In this document: positions 23,450-34,685 of the stretch, in pieces
Numbering within the stretch: the stretch's first letter is position 1
How the letters are laid out: each line of letters begins with the position of its first letter
Origin: Hippasteria phrygiana
Taxonomy: Eukaryota > Echinodermata > Asteroidea > Valvatida > Goniasteridae
Assembly (NCBI GenBank): GCA_037893225.1
Contig: JAZGUH010000924.1
Span: 62,001-126,000 of the forward strand
Length of the DNA: 64,000 nucleotides
Reading direction: 5' to 3'
Notes under the pieces: generated by a model
The model's input: only the letters and a program-made list of their open reading frames with translations
What the model was told of the DNA's origin: nothing
The model's database searches: none
Position numbers and translations under genes: made by a program

Positions 23450-23830
23450 CCAAATTTACATTTTAAGCCTATTTTATAACTTGACCTCAAATGACCTTTA
23501 ACCTCAGTAAGTGACCTTTCACATCACCATCATATGACAGTTAACATAATGCACCTATGACCCAAGTTTGATTGCAATTGGACTTGAACTTTTCATATGA
23601 TACATACCAACATACTAATGACCCCTAAATGACCTTTGACCTCAGCATTCCAAAGAAGAATTGCGCCTTCCCACCCAAGGTTCACTGCATATAAGTTTCA
23701 TCAAAATCCATGAAAGCATGTAGAATGTTATAAACTTTCTCCCAAAAACTTAACCTAAAACTTTAACATACATACGGGGATACGGTCATACAGAGCTACG
23801 GTCATACAGAGCTACGGTCATACAGAATTT
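23450..23830 (+). repeat. dispersed repeat with TGACCT direct repeats and a 16-bp satellite
   Basis: Many TGACCT half-sites, including ATGACCTTTGACCTCA (23629-23644) and ATGACCTTTAACCTCA (23491-23506). Then AAGTTTCATCAAAATCCATG and three units of TACGGTCATACAGAGC (23770-23826). A common type of invertebrate repeat whose class I cannot name. Confidence 0.55.
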
Positions 23831-26800
23831 AGGACTGGTAAGTGTCCCCCTAAAACATTCATTTAGGCAACACAAAAACTGTCAAAATTTTCAAAAATCA
23901 GAGCCCAATTTCATAGAGTTACTAAGTCTTTGTGGTCCACCGTTTTTGGGACTTGGCTGCACTGCCACTGCACTCATGTCTTGTAAGCAATGTTCAACCA
24001 AGGCTTCCACACCGTACTACTTGACATCAAAGATGGCAGCCGGAACACATTTAAGGTACTTTCCTACAATTACAATGCAAAAAATCTTTCCCAGTTTTCA
24101 ATTTTTATTCCAAACACACATTTGGACCTTATCATTTCTATATCAACTCTATTTTTTTGAGGCTGATATTTAAATTGAGAAAAAGGACAAGAAAAGTGAC
24201 CATCTCACATGGAAATATTAAATAAATATGGAACTTTTGAAAAACATATTTTCACTATTTTTTCAATGGATTTTCTTCATTTTAGTGTTATTGTAAGCAG
24301 AAACATTGTTGTAATCCAATGACATTCCCAGAAAATAATTTTTTTTGAAACAATACCCTTAATATCCACTTATTTAGTCAAGTGTCACAAAACAGTTTTT
24401 TTTAAAAACAACTTATTAACAGTTAATGATATTGACAATCACAGAATGTCATTGGATTGCTGCTATAATAAGCTTAAATTTGATATATCATTGGTCATGG
24501 TAGGTGATATGGTTGCCGAGCTACACTTTAAAAACAAGCTCGTTTATTAATTTGTCTAATTAGCTGTATACCCAAATAAGGTAAAAGTTGTAAAAACGTG
24601 TTTCGCAAGTGATAAACAGTATTAAAAAAATATGATGAAAAATTTAAGAAATGGTTATTTTGTTCAAACAATGGCCCTAATTTGGGGAAAATATTATGAT
24701 GTCAATGGAATTGGTCTCCCTGGGGTTTGGGCAGATTATTTGCCAAAACCATGCATACAAGACCGCTGACCGAGACACAAAACATCAGCCTTGACCAAGG
24801 ATGATAAATTCCCATCTGCGGTCTTCTCTTTTTTTCCAAGGGCAACATTTCAAAGCAGATCGCTCTCTCAAGAAGGAAATGAATACTTTTGTCATTTACA
24901 AAAGCCTCGTGAAAAAAAAAGAAAAAAAGGCATGCCTCGTGGGGGAAAAAAAGCCTCCCTTGTCTCATTAGATATGAAACCCAAGTTTGATAGGAAATGC
25001 TGCATTTAGAATAAAAGAACTAACAATCGATGAGAGCTTGTGAATTTTATCACGAGGAAATTACACATTTGTCGTGGAAGACAATGATGTGATTTCTTTT
25101 ATTTGCTTATTCAATAGCAATGCTCGCCAGTGAATGCTGATCAAGGCCGCAAGGCAAATCATTCAAAACTTCATTTCTGAAATCAAATTTGTGATTAGGT
25201 AGGTTTCAGGGCTGGGACACAGACATCATAAAAAAAGGAAGGTTATTCCTCCGGAGTTATAAGAACTAGAAGATTTCATGTAGTGTTGCAGTCGAGACCT
25301 TTCTCAAAATCTGATTTGTTTTCCTTCTTTCGACATGTTTGAGACAGTGTCACTTTGAGATGAGACAGTGTCACTTTGAGATGATCCAGTGCCAATCCTG
25401 TCAATTCCATGTGGACTGTAACATCTTTATGATATGAACACTGAATTTCATAAATAATAAATAAAGCATTTTGACATGCACGATTTTGGGTTAAAATGAT
25501 GCTTTCAAGGACAAAGTCTCGCTGCGACCTTCAAGAGACCTCTGAGATCTTTAAATCTGATTTTTTTTTCTCAAGTCAACATAAAACTCTAATTTAAAAG
25601 TCACATCACGTAGACTGTATATTCATGGAGGTCATATTCCCCCCCCCCCCCCCCCGAGCCTGTCCATTTCAAGATTTGAACAAATGACTCGGGTCTTAGC
25701 AAGTTCTCGATGAACATTAAAGTAAATTCGTTTTTTTCCCTTCACCTCCCTGGTTTTGGCATGTGTTGGAAACTTGCCAAACCACTGATACGGCTTTTGT
25801 TTGATTAACGGTCCTTTCAGCAAGAGCAATTTTTTTATATTAAAATATTGCAATACAAAGCTTAAAGCCACTCTGTGGCTACGATCAGAGGTAGCAGGGT
25901 TGGCGACATTTTGAATTACCAACCCTGCCACCCTTACGGTGAACATTCTGCTACGTGAATCAAAACAAAAATTTCCCGCACAATTTTTTATTTAAAATAA
26001 AGTGTAACAGAGCACTTGTGATGAGAGATGAGTACGGATTGCTAGATTGCTAGATTTCTTATATTTGCTCTTCGGTTAACCCTAACTCTGGTAATGCTGT
26101 CCAAATCCAGTCATGTTTTGTTTGACTTGATGGATTCACGACTGAAGAATCTTAACAGAGAGGCTCATATCCCATTTTTGTTATTACATTTGGACACACT
26201 GAAATTTTACTGAATGTCCCATACGTAACTCTAAAATATGCAAAATCTTAGACTTGCCCAACGTAATTTGCGTTATTTTTTGTTTTGTCTTTAAAGGCAA
26301 AAACTAAAAATCAATTGGGCCTCAGCACCCCCCTCCCCCTCCCACCCCCCCCCCCCCACCCCGAAAAAAAAATATCCTTGCTCTGCCTCTGAAACCACTA
26401 ACAGCATAGACATGCATTCCAATAAGAACTAAATGATGCTTTCCAAGTGAATTGTCTTTTTACAATTCCCCCTTTCCATCACAAAAGGCTCATTTCTCAT
26501 CATCGGTTTCAAAGCAATTCCAACCGAGTACAAACAAAGAGCTGGGTTTAAACAAAATAAAAATCCATTCCCCATAGTCTAACGAAACAAGCAATTAAGC
26601 AAGACAACTCCAAATGCAGTATCCAGAAATTCTCATTAAGAGCACGTTCCAGAGCATTATCGCCGGTATCTTTATTTTAAAAAAACAGCCCGGGCACAGT
26701 GCAATTTTATTCAGAGGAACTAAACGCGCACTGGATGGTAATCTGTCGGCACACATTTCAGAAATCTTTTGATGTGTGCTGGCCCACGCCCCGGCTTTAA

Positions 26801-27227
26801 AGATGCCCGATCCAGGCGAGGTCTAATGTATTCAGCAATTAAGACCGGCGATTACGATCTTTAGGGGGGGGGGAGGGAGCTTCTTTATTATCGTTTCTGT
26901 AGAGCATAGGAATTCAAGAATGGATTCTCGAATAATAGCATCTTGTGAAAGAGAAGCAATTCCGTGATGAAGTCGGTCCATGTTTTATGCATGGCGGAGC
27001 GGAACGTTTTTTTCCTTATTCACGGGGGATGACAGATCAAGTAAGACCAGTGGACAGTCCATTGGGTTTTTATTAAATTTTATCATAATCTGTCAAGAAA
27101 TTATTCAATCAAATATTGAACATGCTTTATGTCCAGTGAGGCTTTCACTGGAGATAAATTGCTGCTGTTATGCACATTAAATTCAAACTTGAACGAATTA
27201 TAAGTTAAAAAGTCGTATCCTCATTGA
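23831..27227. other. intronic, nothing recognised
   Basis: Mostly single-copy-looking DNA. 26590-26870 is compositionally balanced, with few runs, and could be conserved non-coding sequence. C-rich run at 26326-26362. Confidence 0.45.
25340..25384 (+). repeat. 21-bp direct duplication GAGACAGTGTCACTTTGAGAT
   Basis: Two adjacent units of the 21-mer starting GAGACAGTGTCACTTTGAGA, identical by eye. Confidence 0.75.
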
Positions 27228-27460
27228 GTGATCCCCACAATGTCGCTTCCCAGGTTGTATCGTAAAAGTGTGATCCCTGGCTATACGGCATTCTGGGTTT
27301 ATGACTTCTGACTAGCGCCCACCCGAACAAAGATACTGACAATTCGGGAGACTGCCAACATAGGGCAAGATAGCTCAGTTGGTAGAGCACCGGTACGATA
27401 TTCCGGAGGTGGCAGGTTCGAATCCTGCTACTTTCAGTTTTCTTTGTTCACTTTTAAAAA
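27228..27460 (+). mobile_element. tRNA-like SINE, family 1
   Basis: GTGATCCCCACAATGTCG start; tRNA-like segment 27365-27438 with intact box A and box B; tail TTTTCTTTGTTCACTTTT. Confidence 0.75.
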
Positions 27461-28060
27461 AATGAATTAAAACTTGACGGTTTGTGAAAGTGTTATATCC
27501 ATTGCAGAATACTGTTTATTCCTTATTTTTTCATTTTATACTTTTACTGATGAAGGTGTTGAACATTTCCCCTTAAGAGTTGTAATGTATTTATCTGGAA
27601 CAGCCTCAACATATTTACAAATGCAGCTGCATGCTCATTCGACACATTTTGGCTACATGAATGATCATGTGTGATGCATCATACTCGACAAACAACATTT
27701 CTGCGTCAGTAGACACAAGGTTTTTATTTGTAATGAAAAAATTCCTGAGGCCAACAACTCAAATTACAAGAGAGTGATGAATCATATCGAGTACGTGCTC
27801 ATATGAACAATATTGTACACTACATAGAATACTTGAAGGGGGGGGGAGGGAATTCATTTCTGCATTTCTCCATGTCATGGCTGAAAAAATTTCACTCCAC
27901 ATTCCGTGCTAAAATCCATTGCAAATCAATGGCAAGTGCTCAAGAAAGGGAAATGCAGTTTTCTGGAAATGTTTTTCTTTCCAAGTTGTTCTTCGTTTTC
28001 CCTTAAAAAGCAGGGGGGAGTAAGTGGTGGCACTTTAGAAAAAGAAATAAGGATGGAATT

Positions 28061-28239
28061 AGACGTCGGGGTGTTGCAGCGGTTCTGGCAGCCAAATCAA
28101 ACCGCTACAATGTGTTTGTGCAGTCAAGCATGACAAACAATAATCCAACAATGGATTGAAGCGGCCAATGGCGTCATCCGGCCTGGTGGCACTTTTTTTT
28201 TTTAACGCCATATGGCGTCATCCGTACACAAGGGGTTAA
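28061..28239 (-). mobile_element. piggyBac-type MITE, subfamily 1, left end missing
   Basis: Subfamily 1 members carry AGACGTCGGGGTGT, GGCAGCCAAGCGAACCGCTA, GACTGCACAAAC and CGCCATATGGCGTCATCCGT, and end CAAGGGG next to TTAA. This copy lacks the outer left ~20 bp and ends ACAAGGGGTTAA. The TTAA target and CCCC-type ends suggest piggyBac; non-coding. Confidence 0.65.
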
Positions 28240-28381
28240 GGGCCTGTTTGTTTCACACGAATCCGGATCGCGATCAGTGATCTTTACGTTGGTTCACACA
28301 CTAGATTCTGCCTAGTGGATGGAGCGAACCAGCGGCTGGATCACTGATCGTGATCCGGATTCGTGTGAAACAAACAGACCC
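28240..28381. mobile_element. Harbinger-type MITE, near-perfect inverted repeat
   Basis: 142 bp. Arms run from GGGCCTGTTTGTTTCACACG to CGTGTGAAACAAACAGACCC and extend about 43 bp each way, through AATCCGGATC...GATCAGTGATC. Flanked by TAA at 28237-28239 and 28382-28384. The left TAA is part of the TTAA that ends the neighbouring piggyBac-type MITE, so one element probably inserted at the end of the other. Confidence 0.75.
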
Positions 28382-28486
28382 TAATAGGTTAGGATCCCAG
28401 GAAATATAAATCTTTTATTGAGAACTTTCATTTTTTTCTTTCTTGTGTAAATTCTGGCAAATTTCTACAGAAACAAAGGGCAACAT

Positions 28487-28745
28487 AGGACAAGAAAGGT
28501 CAGTCGGCAGAGCAACCCACCTCCTTGAAGAGTCCGGTTGGCCTGGTGTTTAATACTTCCCTCGCCTTCCACCGCTGTGACCTGGATTCGAATCCCACCA
28601 GGGCCGACACGTACATTGGGTTTTCATTCCCCTGCCCGATTCCGTGGGTTTTCCTCCCACCTCTAAAACTGAACATTTCTTCGTCGTCTCCCTACAGGTT
28701 TCTTCAGGTTTTCGAGCTACAGTGCGATATGCGCTTTTGAGGAAT
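28487..28745 (+). mobile_element. tRNA-derived SINE, family 3
   Basis: Head with GTCAGTCGGCAGAGCAACC (box A) and TGGATTCGAATCCCACC (box B, about 28583-28598). The body has CGATTCCGTGGGTTTTCCTC. The tail is GTGCGATATGCGCTTTTGAG. A different body from families 1 and 2. Confidence 0.7.
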
Positions 28746-28807
28746 CCTTGGTTTCATTACCAGAAAGAATTTAAAAAAAATAAAATAATAAAAAAATATT
28801 CGGAAGG

Positions 28808-28862
28808 TTGTACATGTAGGTGAAAATCCCGCTTGTCAGTTTTCTTTGTTCACTTTTTAAAA
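28808..28862 (+). mobile_element. SINE family 1 tail fragment
   Basis: GTGAAAATCCCGCTTGTCAG then TTTTCTTTGTTCACTTTTTA; only the 3' end remains. Confidence 0.5.
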
Positions 28863-29190
28863 TTGTAACAACATTTTGTTATTGAAGGCCACGGAGGATT
28901 TTTTTTGTTATAAGCAGGAAAGAAATGTGAAATCTGTTTTTCACTTGACAATGCACTAGCAGTAGCATAAGTACAAAGGCCATGGGGTACACGGGGCACA
29001 TAAGGGGCCCCCTTCCTGATACCCCCTTGCAGATTGGACTTTAGTTGCACCGCTGCGCTTGAACAAGTATAAAGTCGGACAATCTGGCCTGTTCCCCAGG
29101 ATGAACTTCCCACACACTCTCTCTCCCCTCCTCACTCACACCAAGACTTTTATAAAAGGAGGTGTAACCTTTTTTTGCTGTCGGACTTAC

Positions 29191-29280
29191 ATGTTCTAGT
29201 AGGTTTAGCTTCTGTTGGAGCTCAGTGTTCTTCCTTGCTAAGGCAGTGTTCTGAATCAGTGCATTCTGGTAGTCCGAGGA
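29191..29280 (-). CDS. RIMBP: RIMBP coiled-coil exon
   Basis: A 90-nt exon, 30 codons, phase 0 at both ends. The acceptor is a T/C-rich tract ending CTTTACAG. The donor is GAACAT|GTAAGTCC, which matches consensus strongly. It encodes SSDYQNALIQNTALARKNTE then LQQKLNLLEH. This corresponds to the vertebrate segment rich in Asn, Leu and Glu (NARL/EEN type) between the Cys-containing helix and the next block. The 29472-30055 foldback transposon sits only about 190 bp upstream of its acceptor, so that element is transcribed within the pre-mRNA. Confidence 0.8.
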
Positions 29281-29471
29281 CTGTAAAGAGAAGAAAACAG
29301 AATTGTTCATTCCAGTAATATTCCCATATTCCAGGGCAGAGGGGTTTTTAGCCTGCAACGGAAAGAACACAAACGATATCCGTGCAGTAATCGGCTCCCA
29401 AACACTGAAAGAACCTACATGTACACTTGATTCTTGCTGCTGCAGTATAGATAACATTTGAAGGTTTGCAA

Positions 29472-30055
29472 CAGTGTTGTAGTCAAAACCATCACAAGAC
29501 ATCACAAGACCACACAAGACCCTGCAAGACCCTGCAAGACCCTGCAAGACCCTGCAAGACCCTGCAAGACCCTGCAAGACCAGCACAAGACCAGCACAAG
29601 ACCAACACAAGACCAGCACAAGACCAGCACAAGACCAGCACAAGACCAGCACAAGACCAGCACAAGACCAGCACAAGACCAGCACAAGACCAGCACAAGA
29701 CCAGCACAAGACCAGCACAAGAACAGCAGTCTTTATCCAAGTCTTAAGCTATTCAAATGAACTGTAACAAAAGCATTCCTTTGTCATGGTTTATGCTTGT
29801 TACTTGTGCCTGTTACAAGATGGTCTTGTGGCTGGTCTTGTGAATGGTCTTGTGCATGGTCTTGTGCATGGTCTTGTGCATGGTCTTGTGCCTGGTCTTG
29901 TGCCTGGTCTTGTGCCTGGTCTTGTGCCTGGTCTTGTGCCTGGTCTTGTGCCTGGTCTTGTGCCTGGTCTTGTGCCTGGTCTTGTGCCTGGTCTTGTGCC
30001 TGGTCTTGTGCCTGGTCTTGTGCCTGGTCTTGAAATGGTCTCGACTACAACACTG
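29472..30055 (-). mobile_element. hAT-like foldback element, copy B (longest arrays)
   Basis: 584 bp with ends CAGTGTTGTAGTC and GACTACAACACTG. The perfect 8-bp duplication GTTTGCAA lies at 29464-29471 and 30056-30063. Left arm: six units of the CCTGCAAGA type, then about thirteen units of the 11-mer CCAGCACAAGA (29494-29726). Right arm: about seventeen units of the 12-mer GGTCTTGTGCCT (29822-30042). The core is reverse complemented relative to copies A and D and keeps the weak hairpin ACAAAAGCATTCCTTTGT. Predicted ORFs across it (GLVP or CWSCAGL repeats) come from the arrays, not genes. Confidence 0.87.
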
Positions 30056-30343
30056 GTTTGCAATAAAGGCGAAGGTAGCAATAAGACACAGATCTGCAAT
30101 AGAACCATATGGAAAAGAACTGGGAAAACTCAACGTTTCAGACAGTATACTCTGCCTGTTGTCAGGAGACTCCTGACGTCAGTCTTCTGTCGACGGGCGG
30201 AATATACTGTCCAAAACGTTGAATTTCCCCGGTTCTTTTCAGAACCCCACAAACTTATAAAAGAGATAGTAGAGTATAAAACCATTTCACACTACGAAAA
30301 ATCTCTGCGTTGTACACGGGTCCAACACGTGTAAACTAGACTC

Positions 30344-31022
30344 ACCTTGTCACACTACAACATTTTAACACGTACGGCACTGACCCGTGTATCGTGCTCA
30401 ATCCGTGTCGAAACTAACCCTGCTCGGGAGGTGGGTTGAGAGCTCTCGATCCGTGTAGAGAAATCTGACGCGTGTTGAAAGCCATAGTATGAACACTTCT
30501 GGGTTAAGTTCGACCCGTGTGACCGTGGATCGGAGTGCATGCACAGCACCATCACACACTGTAGTTGTTAGCAACGAACAAACAAATAACCTTTGACCTG
30601 CTGCATTGCCACCGACCACTCGCTTTTTCGCGCATTTTCTTCGTAATCGTATATAATTGCGATCGTGCTACAAAGTATAAGTTCACAAAATATTTAATCA
30701 TTTCATAACATACTTAAATATATGAACATACAAACATCTGATAACCTGAAGGCACAGCCATATTGGACAGTGGGGTGACGCACCGCAATGCAGGATGGGG
30801 GATATTCCGATTTGAACCGTGTAGAACGGCCGGCCATGTGTGTGGTGTGAAACAATTGCACAATACACGAGTCGAAACATTACAGGTGTAGCACAAATGC
30901 TGGTGTTGCGTTGAGTAGTCTGTAAATGGAGCGGAATTGAACCGTGTTGAAATTTTAAGTCCACACGGGTTAGAACCGTGTAGATTTCGACATGGATCGG
31001 ACGTACATCGTGTGAACAGGCC
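30344..31022. mobile_element. candidate element rich in ACCCGTGT motifs
   Basis: About 680 bp with repeated ACCCGTGT, ATCCGTGTAG, ACCGTGTTGA and, inverted, ACACGGGTT motifs concentrated near both ends. Outer sequences CCTTGTCACAC and GTGTGAACAGGCC are weakly inverted. It sits between exons 29191-29280 and 31109-31192, 87 bp from the latter. Borders are approximate and no duplication was identified. Confidence 0.45.
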
Positions 31023-31108
31023 TATAGATGGAGGCTGACACAGGTTCACCTGCTTGGTGGAACCCTGACCTTGAGTCTCCCAGTATAAGAGGAGCAAAAC
31101 GGACTCAC

Positions 31109-31192
31109 CAAATCAGTACACTTTCTTCGTTCTTCTGAGAGAGATTTCTCAAGGTTCTCACATGCTAGTCTCTGCTGAGTGACCTCAACTTC
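31109..31192 (-). CDS. RIMBP: RIMBP coiled-coil exon, furthest upstream that is secure
   Basis: An 84-nt exon, 28 codons, phase 0 at both ends. The acceptor is CCTGTGCAG beside 31192 and the donor is GATTTG|GTGAGTCC. The peptide EVEVTQQRLACENLEKSLSE then ERRKCTDL forms helix heptads with two Cys residues. It matches the family's EKxxRVQQLExxLSxxRKKCExL pattern as I recall it. The start codon and 5' end must be further right, outside any exon I can assign with confidence. Confidence 0.8.
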
Positions 31193-31605
31193 CTGCACAG
31201 GGCAAATCAAAAAATGGAAGAAAAAAATTGCAAGATCAGCATTTTTGAGATGATTTTGCCGACCATATAAGCAGAGACAATTGATGAAATGATGCACATA
31301 ACTATAATGAAAGTATTTCTATTAAAGTGGAATGCACATGAGTCATTCTATCAATTTGGGATCCAAAAGTATGACATTTTTGGTGTCCCTGTTTATATAG
31401 TGACATGTATACAAATTTTCAATTTAGGACACATTCTTTAATGCCTTCTATCTCCAAGAGTAATTCAGTCAAGCAAAGTACCTGCCAAACAAGTAAAATA
31501 AATAGTGTGAAGTCAATTTTAATGATACTTATACAGGTCAGGTGCGACATGGACACAAATATTTATGGAATGACCCACATGTGCATGGTCCCTCTTTTGA
31601 GCCTA

Positions 31606-31730
31606 AGGCCGTGTCCGAATTACTTGGCTATGGCTTGAAATTACACACGAGTCTATGGGAAGTGCCTGCAGCAGATACCATAGACATGTGTGTAACATCC
31701 AGCCGTAGCCAAGTAATTCGGACACGGCCA
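31606..31730. mobile_element. TA-flanked MITE with GGCCGTGTCCGAATTACTTGG ends
   Basis: 125 bp. Arms from GGCCGTGTCCGAATTACTTG and its inverted copy CAAGTAATTCGGACACGGCC. TA flanks both sides. The interior carries a second inverted pair (AGTCTATGG / CCATAGAC). Confidence 0.7.
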
Positions 31731-31739
31731 TAGTGTCTT

Positions 31740-31866
31740 TTAACCCCTTGTGTCCGGCTGTCATTGATGGCTGTCATTGTTACGGAATGCCGATATAGAC
31801 GACGACCGGCAAGGTGGTCTTTTTAGAACCGTGGCTATGGCCGTCATCCATATTCAACAGGGTAAA
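31740..31866 (+). mobile_element. diverged piggyBac-type MITE, subfamily 3
   Basis: TTAACCCCTTGTGTCCGG start. Interior with GGCTGTCATTG, ACCGGCAAGGTGGTCTTTTTA and TGGCTATGGCCGTCATCC. Related sequence is at 21134-21460. The right end is degenerate. Confidence 0.5.
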
Positions 31867-33067
31867 AACTCATAACCCCCCCCCTCCATCATTGACCTGG
31901 TGCAACTTTTGACACAAGCTTGAGCCTTGCACACATGCAGTAAACATTTATAAACAAGATATTTTGCACTTTTAGTGCTAGACACAAAAGGGAGTTCTTG
32001 CTATGACGTCACATTGGTTTGCTGCCCGCAGTAAAGACTTTTAGACAAATGGCCCCAGCGGGCTATGCTGCGCTAGAGGGGACCAGATTAAAATAGCTTT
32101 CAAAAGTCATTTTTTTGGGTTATTTCAATACGCAATTCTACATAAAACTACAAAATGACGCAGACTTCTCTCAGCAATCAAGATCATCTTTAAGATGACC
32201 TACATCACCTAAAGCTGGGGCAGGGTAGCAAGGTAGACTTTAGATATCAGCTTTCTAAATCTAGTTTCCAAGTTACAAGTTTGCACACCAAATTTAACAA
32301 TAATTGTCAAGTCAATGTCACACACTACATGTGTACTGTTCTCTCCACAGTGTCGCCAATTCTTAGTCTCTTCTCAAGGAGACGAATTCTCCTTGGGGAC
32401 GGCGTACTTGAGAATAATCAACTTAAAAGGCTTGGCAACCGGATAAATCTAATAGAGTCCGAACGTCTCGTCAGTGGGGGAAATCGGCGTCGACCGTGAA
32501 CAAACACAGGTCTGAAGGTTTTGTTCTGCACTGCGCCAGTTTTCATCCATTTGGTAATATGAAAAGAAAGTCCGGGGCAAGAAAGCCGAGAAATTTGTCG
32601 AAAATGTCAGGGTCGAGGCAACACCGTCTTGAGGCGACGACGGTATAATTGCGACTGAGCAGTGGCCGAGGGCAGCAGTAATAGAATAGGCCTTATTTGA
32701 GGAGGCTGAGAGAGAAAGTGAGAGAGAGAGTAGGACATTTATCATGTTAGTTGCTATTGATGAGTGATATAAGTTGGAATAGGAAACCGATGGCCAAGCT
32801 AAAAAAAAAAAATCTAATAAGATGAAATAAGATATGGATGACGAGTTACATCTGATACATTTAAAATCCCACTGAAAACGGGAAATAACGTGCAGTCTTG
32901 CATACCGGGGCAGTTAAGAATGCATCACAATCCAACAAGGCAAGAATATCCTGGAAATTTGCCCTAAAAATGGTGGTCCATAGCGTGAAAACCATTGGTT
33001 CCCAGCCACAATTACCCCAGAAACCACATATAAGCCAAACTGAAGAGGGTCAGGTTTAAACTGAAAT
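31867..33067. other. upstream region, nothing recognised
   Basis: Open frames at 32281-32499 (+) and 32449-32745 (-) have no supporting splice or family evidence. Confidence 0.45.
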
Positions 33068-33288
33068 TTTCAATGTCACTTCTTAGGTTCTATCGTAGAG
33101 TTGGGGCGTGATCCCTGGGTATACAGCATTATGGGTTTATGACTTCTGACTAGCGCCCACCCGAACAAAGATACTGACAATGTGGGAGACCGCCATCAGC
33201 TCAGGTTGGTTGAGCGCCGGTACGGTATTCCGGAGGTCGCAGGTTCAAGTCCAGCTCCTGCCAATTTTCTTTGTTCACTTTGAAAATG
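33068..33288 (+). mobile_element. tRNA-like SINE, family 1
   Basis: AATGTCACTTCTTAGG start; the tRNA-like segment 33193-33263 has a damaged box A (ATCAGCTCAGGTTGGTTGAG); tail TTTTCTTTGTTCACTTTG. Confidence 0.72.
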
Positions 33289-34685
33289 TAAAATTCAAAA
33301 TGAATTTTTTTGGGTGATTTGACATGGAATGACCCCCACCCTATTATTCAATCAACAGTCCATTCTGTTAAAGACCATGCAGGTTTTGAAATCATGCTGA
33401 CGACACGGGAACATCTCCTATAAAATCAAAGCTCAAATTCCTTTGAACTTCAAAAGCCGGTGAACCTGCATGTCAATTACCCGTTACAGAAAGTTCTTAC
33501 CAATATTTAAAATAAAACTGAGCGAGCAGGAACGTTTGACTTTTTCTGACAGTATCTGAAAGAAATTCTGCATCTACATGCACACAATGATGGACGCAAA
33601 GGAGGGAAGTGAGGTACAATGTAAATATGTCACGTAGGACGACTTCCATTAGAGAGGACCTGTGAAAACATGCAGAGGACGTGAGCGACATTACTAACAG
33701 CCCCTCCGTGCCAGCGCCAAGGCTAGACGGCTAATAAGGATTTTTTTTACTTTCACCCACGTTTTCAGAAGGCCAAGATAAACACCGATGATGCTACCGA
33801 ATCTCGCCCGGTAAGACACGATCCGCTCGGTTTAATCTGTCCGACCTTGGAGTGGCCTGACATTGATGAATTGGTTGCCATGGTTTCCAGGATCATGACA
33901 ATTCTAATTCTTTAAAATGCGTCGCCAGAGAGAACACAATAAGACGGAGACGCTTCCAAACGTACAAAATGCATATCATCTACACGTAGACCACTAGATT
34001 AATTAATGCATTGAAAAAAAAACTCTACAACTGAATTTCAATTTGAAATGCTGTTCAGGCAATTTGACTATTAAAAAGCTGTTATTCCAAGATTCGCGTC
34101 AATGCTGTGAGATGTGACAAGCCACAGCGAAAAACCTACTCTGACCTTGAGTTTGAAAAGACACCGGTGAGTCAGCTTCCGAGAACAGATATGAAATAAT
34201 CTTCAAACATAACACGGTGGCAGAAAAAAATGCAAGTAATTTAACGGTGTGCAATTACTTGCTTTTTTTTCCATGTGGAGGGCTGTGGCCTACTAAAATT
34301 AATTTCACAGAGCTGCTGTAGCACACATGTATTCACGGAGAAGTTTTACTTCACTCGCCAAAGTACCATGTTACAATTTATTGCTCGTGACTGGTTCTAA
34401 GTTGAGTTTTGGTTTGAAGTAAGCTTGCTTTAAATGACATTGCACCGTGTTCACTACGTTCGCCAAGTTGGGACATGCAGAAACATCACCACATTAATAG
34501 TATATGGTTTCGCAGACAAAAGGTGCTCTTTTGTGTGTACATGTGAAAGCTTATTGTGAGATCATTTAGCCTATACTTTGTTGGCACCGACCAGAAAGGG
34601 TCTGCAGACTATGATTACTGTGTGTGAAAATTACATGTATGCTAATGTTTGGATAATTCTTCTATTAAGAGTCAGTTTTTGGTTT
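33289..34685. other. nothing recognised
   Basis: Single-copy-looking DNA without repeats I can identify; moderately GC-rich 33700-33900. Confidence 0.45.

Larger units (their letters stand above)
958..31192 (-). other. RIMBP: RIM-binding protein (RIMBP/TSPOAP1 family) gene, internal part
   Basis: Span of the linked minus-strand exons. In order of transcription they are 31109-31192, 29191-29280, 17422-17544, 5978-6082, 3282-3708, 1835-1987 and 958-1070. All are bounded by AG and GT on the minus strand. Phases agree at every junction: 0 for the first four, 1 for the next two. The first five encode one heptad-rich coiled coil. Its blocks (CENLEKSLSEERRKC, LREKQEEIRKLQQ, KDLERKCDEQSSNFSRLSNE) follow the order I remember for the N-terminal coiled coil of vertebrate TSPOAP1 and RIMBP2. 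Family members are presynaptic active-zone scaffolds that bind RIM and voltage-gated calcium channels through SH3 domains. No SH3 or FN3 exon is in the window, so the gene continues left of base 1, and its 5' exons lie right of 31.2 kb. Introns are about 1.8, 11.6, 11.3, 2.3, 1.3 and 0.8 kb. Confidence 0.8.

Noticed and set aside
29041..30334. Long ORFs in several frames with GLVP, CWSCAGL or HKTR repeats
   Set aside because: They are translations of the 11-12 bp arrays of foldback copy B; arrays stay open in many frames.
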